Assembly: GCA_014380825.1 (NCBI GenBank)
Contig: JACMJD010000602.1
Span: 1 to 5,082 of the forward strand
Source: Phycisphaerae bacterium
GTDB lineage: Bacteria; Planctomycetota; Phycisphaerae; Tepidisphaerales; Tepidisphaeraceae
DNA length: 5,082 nucleotides
Direction: 5' to 3'
Numbering within the stretch: the first letter of the stretch is position 1; every line of letters begins with the position of its first letter. The notes under the pieces were generated by a model that worked only from the letters and a program-made list of their open reading frames with translations, had not been told where the DNA came from and did not search any database. Below, piece after piece: positions 1-5,082 of this stretch. A program made the translations under genes and the position numbers.

Positions 1-265
1 CCGCGTACTCGAATGCGAAGCGGGCGATCCGCTCGGACGCGTAGCGGGTGATTATCTTGATCGCCTCCGCGGCGTCGCGGCCGACCCGGTGCTCGATTCC
101 CCCGTAAAGGTCCTCCGTGTTCTCGCGCACGATGACGAGGTCGACGTTCTCGTAACGCGACTTGACGCCGGCGAGCGACCGCACCGGCCGGATAGCGGCG
201 TATAGCCCGAGCTTCTGGCGGAGCTGCACGTTGACGCTTTTGAACCCTTTGCCGACCGGCGTGCT
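1..265 (-). CDS. icd: Isocitrate dehydrogenase, middle fragment (partial, runs off left edge)
   Basis: Seen: reading the minus strand from 265 to 2 gives 88 codons without a stop that match the substrate-binding part of isocitrate dehydrogenases: TPVGKGFKSVNV, then QLRQKLGLYAAIRPV, then VIVRENTEDLYGGIEH, ending in SERIARFAFEYA at the edge. Known from the family: the Ser/Asn/Arg of the first block, the Arg of the RPV block, and the Arg and Tyr of RENTEDLYGG bind isocitrate; the RENTEDLYGGIEH form separates the enzyme from isopropylmalate dehydrogenase. The enzyme oxidises isocitrate to 2-oxoglutarate in the TCA cycle. Odd: similarity stops abruptly at about 263-265, with no start codon or RBS there and an in-frame stop a little upstream (287-289). 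The first ~80-90 residues expected in the family are absent, and the C-terminal half lies on the other strand at 268-828. Glu is encoded only by GAG here (7 of 7), unlike the plus-strand half. Identity is sure; whether this is a real gene arrangement is not. Confidence 0.85.
2..31. repeat. Left arm of imperfect 30-bp inverted repeat (within isocitrate dehydrogenase)
   Basis: Read on the minus strand, these ten codons encode RIARFAFEYA. They match the plus-strand codons at 268-297 (RIARYAFKYA) at 25 of 30 bases. Three of the five mismatched codons are synonymous or change a single residue conservatively, as expected for homologous coding sequence rather than a recombinase site. The repeat therefore most likely reflects two copies of the same part of the gene. 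Confidence 0.8.
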
Positions 266-267
266 AC

Positions 268-297
268 CGAATCGCGCGCTACGCGTTCAAGTACGCG
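268..297. repeat. Right arm of imperfect 30-bp inverted repeat
   Basis: Plus-strand partner of the arm at 2-31, encoding RIARYAFKYA. The 236-bp interval between the arms holds the minus-strand isocitrate dehydrogenase fragment. Reversing 2-297 would put the last codon of the minus-strand fragment directly in frame with codon 298. Confidence 0.8.
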
Positions 298-828
298 ATG
301 GCACGCAAGAGGCGCAAGGTGACGGTGTTCCACAAGGCGAACATCATGAAGCTGTCCGATGGCGTGTTCCTCAATTGCTCGCGAAAGGTACACGAGGACG
401 AATATCCGAACATCGAATACGAAGAGCTGATCATCGACGCCGGCTGCATGAAGCTGGTGCAGGACCCGGCCCGCATGGATGTGCTGCTGATGGAAAATCT
501 CTACGGCGACCTGGTCAGCGACCTGTGCGCCGGATTGGTGGGCGGACTTGGCGTTGTGCCCGGCAGCAACATCGGCGAAGAAGCCGCCGTGTTCGAGGCC
601 GTTCACGGCAGCGCGCCCGATCTGGCCGGCAAGGGCCTGGCGAACCCGCTGGCGTGCATCATGTGCAGCGAGATGATGCTCACCCATCTGCACGAAGACA
701 AAATCGCCGCCAAGATCCGCGCCGCTTATGACACGGTGCTGGCCGAAGGCAAGAGTCTCACGCGCGACCTGGGCGGCGAAGCCAACACCGAGCAGTTCAC
801 CGATGCCATCGTGGCGCGCTTGAAGTGA
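268..828 (+). pseudogene. icd: Isocitrate dehydrogenase (NAD-type), C-terminal half without its N-terminus
   Basis: Seen: the frame carries RIARYAFKYA, VTVFHKANIMK (catalytic Lys region), the Asp-containing block DPARMDVLLMENLYGD (metal-binding Asp residues), GGLGVVPGSNIG, and the nucleotide-binding loop AVHGSAPDLAGKGLANP, and ends at TGA 826-828. The AVHGSAPD..G form is typical of NAD-dependent members of about 330-350 residues; here about 187 residues are present. Similarity begins at codon 268 in the middle of a helix of the family fold. The first ATG in frame (298) falls inside the conserved region, has no RBS, and is not a natural gene start, although a gene caller would probably use it. 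The frame is closed upstream by TGA at 241-243. The missing part is what the minus-strand fragment at 1-265 encodes. As written this half lacks the isocitrate-binding residues and could not work alone. Inference: a broken gene or an assembly join. The 3' end overlaps the methyltransferase frame on the other strand by about 103 bases. Confidence 0.85.
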
Positions 829-3116
829 TCTTTGCTGATCCTCCTGAGTTGACGATTGACCAGTATCGGCGTCAGCGGCGCGATGTTGGCCGCGATTCCT
901 GCATCGACGTCTCGATCCCAGTTTGACGGAATCGATTCACCAAGCTGGCGCGCGATCCATCGCACGACATCTCGCGTCGCATGATCGTGTCGCACGGCGA
1001 AGAACTTGTCGATGCCGTCTCCGAAGATCCAAATACGGGGGCGACGTTTGTACAGGCGAACATGCCACACGTCGAAGTCAATCGCTTCTTCTGCGGGTAG
1101 ACGCACCGGCCCGGGCATCTTCAACAGCTCGAAGCTCTTCCATCGACGGGCCAGGTCGGCGCGATCGAGTTGCGGACGGGGTTGTGCTGAGCCCTCGAAC
1201 GGAACTCCGTACAGCTCGGCCACAGTTTGATCAATACACACTTCGAGCTTCGCCAGTTCGCGATGCAGTTCGAGGAAAACATCCGGCGATTGAAGTGGCG
1301 CGACGAAATCCGGCGAGGTTTCGTCGAACTGATCGAGCTGTCGCGTCAGCTCGATCGCGCGAAGCACATCCGCTCGCAGCGCGTCCCCCGATCCGCGCGG
1401 GATCGGCAGCTCGCGCAAATCGCCCACTTGGAAATTCACTGTGGGATTGATGGCCGCGAGTAATTGTCGCGCGACCGTCGAATTCAGAATCGCCAGAATC
1501 GTCGGCACGTCCGCGGGAAATAGCGACGAACCGGCGACATCGAAGATCGCGCCGGCATCCAGTCGTCGCGCGCTGAACCGGCCACTCGTGAGATACGAAT
1601 ACGTGATTCCGGGCTTGAAGTAATGCTGCGCATTCTTCGCCACCCATTGCCATTGGCCATCGAGGTACGGATATCTGGCGACGATCGACGCTTTGATCTC
1701 CGCGCCATCATCTCGCCAGTTCACGCGATGGTTCGGCGATTCGTGCCACCGTCGCGATCGGCCGGATTTCACGTATGGAAACCACGTGTCGGGCGATGCG
1801 CGACACGGGGCGTCTGCGCCCGTTTCCACCTCCCACCAGAATCGCACGAATCGCGCGTTGTCCGTCGTCGCCAGCCCTTGCCGCGGCGGTGCGATGCCGC
1901 CGAGGCTGGGTAACGATGTGAACAAATTACGCTGACGCGCCGTCAACCAGTAGCACCAGGCGCCGCGTGGCGACGTCCGGAGATTTCGTTGCGGCAGCCG
2001 ATGAATCGACGCACCGCGAGCGAGCGCCGCCTGCTTGTCGGGCTCATCGACCAGTCGAACTGCCGCGACCGTCTGCATATCTCGATGTGACGCGTCAGGT
2101 TCGCGTCGCAGCACGAACGCCGCCGTCTGCAACGTGCCGGGGTTTCCGATGTCGAACAAACCGGGGCCGAAATGTGCGATGGATTCGATCGCGGTTCGCC
2201 GGTCGATCGTCGCTCGAAGTGATTCGAACGACGAAGTGAACATGAACGAGTGCATCGTCAGCATCGCCGCACGCCCGCCGACGTCGAGCAGGTCAATCGC
2301 TCGCTCGATGAAGCAGGCGTACTGATCGCGCCACGCGTTTGGGTAGCGCCTCTTCAATTGAGCTACGGTCTCGCGCGGCAAGTTTCGAGCAGACAAATAC
2401 GGTGGATTTGTCGCGACGACGTCGAACTTCTGTAAGCACGGGTCAAATAGAGAGTCCCTGTGCAAAAGATTGAACCGCCGCTTGCGGCGTCGCAGATCAG
2501 ACAATTTGAGCTGCAAGCTCTCCGCAGCAAACTCCAGCGCAACCGGATCGATATCAGTCCCGAACAAATTGTGCTCGACGATCGATTCGTCTATCTCGTG
2601 AGTCGATCGCGACGAATCCTCCTCCCGATACATCTCCCGCAACATCTCGATCGCGACAATTCCGAAGTTCATCGTCCCGCACGCCGGATCGAGCACGCGA
2701 ATCGTTTGCACAGATCGTGGTTCGCGTGTTTGCGACGCGGGTGGATCGATCAACCATTTCCACTTCTTCCTCAGCCGCGAGCGCGGATGCATCTCCAGCC
2801 ACAGTTTCCCGAGCGAATTCTGCAGCAGAAACTCCACCAACCATCGCGGCGTGAACAACTGCGTGACCGTTGGAATCTCATCGACGCTGAACTTTCGCTT
2901 CTGCGCCGTCGTCGCGCGATACGCCGCCTCCAGCGCCGGCGCCGCCAGCGCCTGGCTGATCACGGCCAGCGCATCGTCATGTTGAAGCAGCTTGCGGAGT
3001 TTGGGATCAGCCAGCATGCGCTGCGCGATTGGACACGCATCGCGCGGGTGGCCGCGCACGATGTGCATTGCGTCGACCGCGGCCCGCAGGATTCCGCGAC
3101 GATCCGTATCGCGCAT
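726..3116 (-). CDS. PglX/Eco57I-like adenine-specific DNA methyltransferase, apparently solitary
   Basis: Predicted to transfer a methyl group from S-adenosylmethionine to the N6 of adenine in DNA. From the start at 3116 the protein has 796 residues. In order: TQLFTPRWLVEFLLQNSLG (about 85-103), a block typical just ahead of the methylase core in BREX PglX; SAM-binding motif LDPACGTMNFG (142-152); acidic motif FGTDIDP (185-191); RDSLFD (220-225); catalytic NPPY (237-240, DNA 2397-2408); then WFPYVKSG, VNWRDDGAEIK and HYFKPGITYSYLTSGRFSAR, IFDVAGSSLFP, which match the PglX-type central and target-recognition part; and KRRPRIWIF near the end. PglX is usually about 1,100-1,200 residues, so the N-terminal region is short, and no PD-(D/E)xK nuclease motif is seen. 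Start choice: ATG 3116 has AAGGAAG 12 bases upstream and avoids the SprT gene. The frame is open to 3245, and ATG 3191 or 3170 are alternatives. The last ~34 residues are antisense to isocitrate dehydrogenase and may be read-through after loss of the original stop. No BREX partners or restriction gene lie next to it. Family is sure, start and role (defence, epigenetic or orphan) are open. Confidence 0.88.
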   Translation of the reverse strand: MRDTDRRGILRAAVDAMHIVRGHPRDACPIAQRMLADPKLRKLLQHDDALAVISQALAAPALEAAYRATTAQKRKFSVDEIPTVTQLFTPRWLVEFLLQNSLGKLWLEMHPRSRLRKKWKWLIDPPASQTREPRSVQTIRVLDPACGTMNFGIVAIEMLREMYREEDSSRSTHEIDESIVEHNLFGTDIDPVALEFAAESLQLKLSDLRRRKRRFNLLHRDSLFDPCLQKFDVVATNPPYLSARNLPRETVAQLKRRYPNAWRDQYACFIERAIDLLDVGGRAAMLTMHSFMFTSSFESLRATIDRRTAIESIAHFGPGLFDIGNPGTLQTAAFVLRREPDASHRDMQTVAAVRLVDEPDKQAALARGASIHRLPQRNLRTSPRGAWCYWLTARQRNLFTSLPSLGGIAPPRQGLATTDNARFVRFWWEVETGADAPCRASPDTWFPYVKSGRSRRWHESPNHRVNWRDDGAEIKASIVARYPYLDGQWQWVAKNAQHYFKPGITYSYLTSGRFSARRLDAGAIFDVAGSSLFPADVPTILAILNSTVARQLLAAINPTVNFQVGDLRELPIPRGSGDALRADVLRAIELTRQLDQFDETSPDFVAPLQSPDVFLELHRELAKLEVCIDQTVAELYGVPFEGSAQPRPQLDRADLARRWKSFELLKMPGPVRLPAEEAIDFDVWHVRLYKRRPRIWIFGDGIDKFFAVRHDHATRDVVRWIARQLGESIPSNWDRDVDAGIAANIAPLTPILVNRQLRRISKDHFKRATMASVNCSVLASPPRSRVRLLPSASTVS

Positions 3117-3128
3117 TTCACCCACGAT

Positions 3129-3135
3129 CTTCCTT
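3129..3135 (-). promoter_or_regulatory. Possible ribosome binding site for the methyltransferase
   Basis: Read on the minus strand this is AAGGAAG, 12 bases ahead of the ATG at 3116-3114. The spacing is slightly long, but none of the earlier in-frame ATG codons (3245, 3191, 3170, 3164) has a comparable purine-rich element, so it favours the start at 3116. Confidence 0.4.
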
Positions 3136-3189
3136 ACGTGCCCGGCGATTTTGCGGCCTTGCATTTCCATTGCGATCGCGATCTGTATC

Positions 3190-3702
3190 ATGACCCGCAC
3201 GGGAAAAATAGACGTGAACCTCTTCGAAGCAAAACATCTGGCCAACGACCTGCTGAAGCAGCACGGGCTATCCGACTGGACCTTCCGCTTCGATCACGCG
3301 CGCCGGCGATTCGGATCGTGCCAGTGGAAGCGGAAGGTGATCACGCTCTCGCGCCCGCTGACGCTGCTGAACGGCCTGGACCAGGTGCGCGACACGATCT
3401 TGCACGAAATCGCGCACGCGCTCACGCCCGGCGACAATCACGGCGCGAAATGGAAGCAGGCGTGTCGCAGAATCGGCGCCAAGCCGGCGCGATGTTTCAC
3501 GACGGATGAAGTGATCGCCCCGCCGCGGCGTGATGCGCCGTTTCAGATAGGCTGTGCGAAATGTCTCTGGTGGGTCGACCGCCGCCGCCTCGCATGCCGG
3601 CAGCTCGTCTGCACAAAATGCCGCTCGCCGGTCATCTATCGTGACCGCGCATCAGGCAAGCAATACAGCTTCCATCGCAGCAAAGGTTTTCAACTCGTCT
3701 GA
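3190..3702 (+). CDS. SprT-like zinc metalloprotein
   Basis: A 170-residue protein of the SprT-like family, which takes its name from E. coli SprT and includes eukaryotic Spartan, a protease for DNA-protein crosslinks; the bacterial members' substrates are poorly known. Seen: the zinc-protease helix DTILHEIAHAL with HEIAH at residues 72-76, a probable third zinc ligand His84 in GDNHGAKWK, and a C-terminal zinc ribbon with Cys122/Cys125 (CAKC) and Cys141/Cys144 (CTKC). Length and domain order fit the family; no signal peptide or membrane segment, so cytoplasmic. Start: ATG 3190 gives MTRTGKIDVNLFEAK and has no RBS. GTG 3214 would give MNLFEAKHLAND, where family members commonly begin, with a weak GGGA 9 bases upstream; it may be the real start. 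The upstream neighbour is divergent, and the downstream gene converges with a single base (3703) between the two stop codons. Intact and convincing. Confidence 0.92.
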   Translation: MTRTGKIDVNLFEAKHLANDLLKQHGLSDWTFRFDHARRRFGSCQWKRKVITLSRPLTLLNGLDQVRDTILHEIAHALTPGDNHGAKWKQACRRIGAKPARCFTTDEVIAPPRRDAPFQIGCAKCLWWVDRRRLACRQLVCTKCRSPVIYRDRASGKQYSFHRSKGFQLV

Positions 3703-3703
3703 A

Positions 3704-4894
3704 CTACTTCACCACCACCGTCAGTGGCACGCGCAGCACCATGTCCTGGCCATCGCGCTGGAAGCGCACGTTTATCGGAGTGCCGTTGCGCTCGATCAGG
3801 TCGCGCTGAATGTAAGTGAAACGCTCGATGGGAAATCCGTTGATCGATCGCACGCGATCATCCGTCCGCAAACCGCCGCGCTGCGCGGCGCTGCCGTCGA
3901 CGACTTCGATCTTGCCTTTCTTGTCGACGAATTCGAATCCCAGTCGCATGATCGCCGGCGATTCGATCGGAGCGGTCGTCGCACGGCTGAGCCGCACGCG
4001 GTTGTTCTTCTGGTCGATCGTCATCACGAAATGCCGCAGGAAGTCGGCCCCGAGATATTCACGATCGTCGTCATGCGAGACCGAGATGATTGGTTTGGGA
4101 AATGTGTACTGCCCCACGACCGCGTTCCCATCCATCCGGCCGATCTTCGATATGCCTTCGCCGATGAACCCGACGACTTTGTCGCCTTCGACCGGCGTGC
4201 TCGCCCAGCGCATCGCCAGCAATCGATATCGCGACAACAGCAGGCCGTCGCCGGTATGACCGGTGTCGAGCGTCAGCCACGCTTGTTCGTTCATGATCGT
4301 CACGGGAATCAGCAGGGCGCCGGCTTCATCGCGATTGAGATCCAATACATCGCGACCATTCGACGGCGGCAACGCGCCGCGCTCGAGGATCAGCCGCCGG
4401 CGCGGATAATCGATTGTCAGCAGCACATCGCGAAATACCGGCCGCGCAAGCACCAGATCGAGCCGCTCGCTGATCGACTCGAGCGATTTGAAATCCTCAA
4501 CCACGGCATCAAAATTTTCGAGCTCCGCCCCGTTGAACTTCAACGCCGTCAATTTCGCCACGTCAGGCGTGTTCTTGGTCTGCTTGAACGAATCACGCAA
4601 ATGCAGCTCGCCGACGTTCCGCACGTCGAGCCGGTGCGACTTGGCATATTTCGAAGTGACGATGCTCGCCGCCGCCCCGGTGTCGATGATCGCCAGCGTC
4701 TGCTGCATCTCCGCTTCGTCATTGTTGGTCGACCGCTCGACGACGATCGTCGGCAACCCATGCGAAGGAAAATCCACCGGCATCTCGACGCGATCGTCCA
4801 CCAGCTTCACATTGGCAGGCGACCAAACCGGCAGCTTGCCGGCGCAGCCGGTGAACAGCGCGGCACATAAGATCAGGCACAATCTGAGATGCAT
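3704..4894 (-). CDS. Lipoprotein with two retropepsin-like segments and a C-terminal PDZ domain (putative aspartyl protease)
   Basis: Predicted envelope-anchored aspartic protease; substrate unknown. Counting from the ATG at 4894 (396 residues): a short lipoprotein signal MHLRLCLILCAALFTGC with lipid-attachment Cys at 17; a first retropepsin-like segment with AIIDTGAAASIV (DTG at 71-73); a second with WLTLDTGHTGDGLLL (DTG at 210-212) and GADFLRHFVMTID, a typical closing block of the fold; and a PDZ domain from about 317 to 393, with GSAAQRGGLRTDDRVRSING as its ligand-loop and core region. Known from the family: two such segments can pair within one chain as the halves of pepsin do, and similar double-segment proteins ending in PDZ occur in several phyla. 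Odd: the second DTG is followed by His, where Ala or Ser is usual, and the lipobox has Phe at -3. An upstream in-frame ATG at 4915 would add MHETETA ahead of the signal; 4894 is preferred because it starts the signal directly. Neither start has a clear RBS. The stop is one base from the SprT stop. Confidence 0.88.
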   Translation of the reverse strand: MHLRLCLILCAALFTGCAGKLPVWSPANVKLVDDRVEMPVDFPSHGLPTIVVERSTNNDEAEMQQTLAIIDTGAAASIVTSKYAKSHRLDVRNVGELHLRDSFKQTKNTPDVAKLTALKFNGAELENFDAVVEDFKSLESISERLDLVLARPVFRDVLLTIDYPRRRLILERGALPPSNGRDVLDLNRDEAGALLIPVTIMNEQAWLTLDTGHTGDGLLLSRYRLLAMRWASTPVEGDKVVGFIGEGISKIGRMDGNAVVGQYTFPKPIISVSHDDDREYLGADFLRHFVMTIDQKNNRVRLSRATTAPIESPAIMRLGFEFVDKKGKIEVVDGSAAQRGGLRTDDRVRSINGFPIERFTYIQRDLIERNGTPINVRFQRDGQDMVLRVPLTVVVK

Positions 4895-4976
4895 GGCAGT
4901 TTCGGTCTCGTGCATACACGGACGCTTGAAGTAGGATGATCGTACTGTCCCTTAAGAAATCAATCCGATCCATGAA

Positions 4977-5082
4977 TTAATGACGACTCGTCCACTCGTC
5001 GCAATATTGGAAGGCCATTGTGAAGAAAGCAGCGAGGAGAGCAATTACGCTCGCCGTAATAGAATCGAGGATGTCCCGCGCA
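4977..5082 (-). CDS. Possible C-terminal end of an unidentified membrane protein (partial)
   Basis: Reading the minus strand from the right edge gives 34 residues before TAA at 4977-4979: a hydrophobic stretch (ITASVIALLAAFFTMAF) followed by a short polar tail (QYCDEWTSRH). It would look like a last transmembrane helix with a short tail, in the same direction as the lipoprotein gene and 82 bases upstream of it. I do not recognise a family. The frame is too short to be sure, and its codon third positions are only moderately GC-rich. Confidence 0.25.
   Translation of the reverse strand, partial: ARDILDSITASVIALLAAFFTMAFQYCDEWTSRH
5020..5082 (+). CDS. Possible gene start (partial), unidentified
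   Basis: A GTG at 5020 opens a frame of 21 codons to the edge, with a basic N-terminus (KKAARRAITLAV). It is preceded by GGAAGG at 5009-5014 with five bases between, a good RBS and spacing. The use of AGG, AGA and ATA codons is unlike the genes to the left, and it competes with the minus-strand frame over the same bases, so it could be chance. Confidence 0.25.
   Translation, partial: MKKAARRAITLAVIESRMSRA

Larger units (their letters stand above)
4895..5082. other. Right-edge region, mostly non-coding as far as visible
   Basis: This stretch lies upstream of the lipoprotein gene and is visibly more AT-rich than the genes around 4925-5060, so its promoter may lie here, but I could not find a convincing -35/-10 pair. 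No inverted repeat of terminator type was seen. Two short frames reach the window edge (listed separately) and exclude each other as real genes in the overlap. Confidence 0.5.

Noticed and set aside
2..297. Invertible DNA switch with a site-specific recombinase
   Set aside because: The repeat arms are only 25 of 30 identical and their differences follow codons of a conserved protein helix. No recombinase gene is in the window. Homologous coding sequence explains the repeat.
52..731. Long frames on both strands spanning the isocitrate dehydrogenase join (minus 52-693, plus 162-731)
   Set aside because: Their translations are out-of-frame readings of the two dehydrogenase pieces; no conserved motif is found, and the true frames at 1-265 and 268-828 match the family throughout.
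826..860. Possible terminator after isocitrate dehydrogenase (short GATC repeats around 828-840)
   Set aside because: The paired bases are only four to five long, no T-run follows, and the stretch lies inside the methyltransferase frame.
3170..3182. GCGATCGC-type palindrome resembling the cyanobacterial HIP1 repeat
   Set aside because: I saw it only once in this form. GATCG/CGATC words are common across the window but not as the HIP1 octamer, and the gene content does not suggest cyanobacteria.
2460..3509. Plus-strand open frame of 349 residues opposite the methyltransferase and across the SprT-like start
   Set aside because: It is low-complexity and Arg/His/Gln-rich with no motif, and overlaps two genes with clear conserved motifs in other frames.
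3554..4870. Plus-strand open frame of 438 residues opposite the lipoprotein gene, longer than the lipoprotein itself
   Set aside because: Its translation is rich in Arg, Gln and His without any family motif, it begins inside the SprT-like gene, and the minus strand carries a lipoprotein signal, two DTG motifs and a PDZ domain. It is an antisense shadow of GC-rich coding DNA.

Overview
The window is GC-rich bacterial DNA with four tightly packed loci and almost no intergenic space. No rRNA, tRNA, CRISPR array or insertion sequence is visible. The style of the genes (a NAD-type isocitrate dehydrogenase ending, a SprT-like protein with zinc ribbon, a large lipoprotein aspartic protease) would fit Planctomycetota or a related phylum, but this is an impression from family resemblance and cannot be fixed from the sequence alone.

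Layout, left to right. (1) Positions 1-828 hold an isocitrate dehydrogenase gene in two pieces facing away from each other. A middle part of the enzyme (substrate-binding residues) lies on the minus strand at 1-265 and runs off the left edge. The C-terminal half lies on the plus strand at about 268-828. The two pieces meet head to head near 263-268, and both carry their own copy of the same ten-codon segment (positions 2-31 and 268-297). Turning 2-297 around would give one unbroken reading frame. This is either a rearranged locus or, more likely, a chimeric join of two related genes at a contig end. (2) Positions 726-3116 (minus) encode a PglX/Eco57I-like adenine-specific DNA methyltransferase without a visible nuclease domain and without other BREX or restriction genes next to it. 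Its 3' end runs about 100 bases into the dehydrogenase coding sequence on the other strand. (3) Positions 3190-3702 (plus) encode a SprT-like zinc metalloprotein, divergent from the methyltransferase. (4) Positions 3704-4894 (minus) encode a lipoprotein with two retropepsin-like segments and a C-terminal PDZ domain; its stop codon lies one base from the SprT stop codon. The last ~190 bases (4895-5082) are mostly non-coding, with two weak edge reading frames.

The genes do not form an obvious pathway: central metabolism, DNA modification, a DNA-repair or housekeeping type metalloprotein, and an envelope protease. The strands alternate plus/minus/plus/minus, so no two of the recognised genes can share an operon. 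The points most worth checking are the head-to-head isocitrate dehydrogenase join and the solitary PglX-like methyltransferase with its altered SAM-binding motif.
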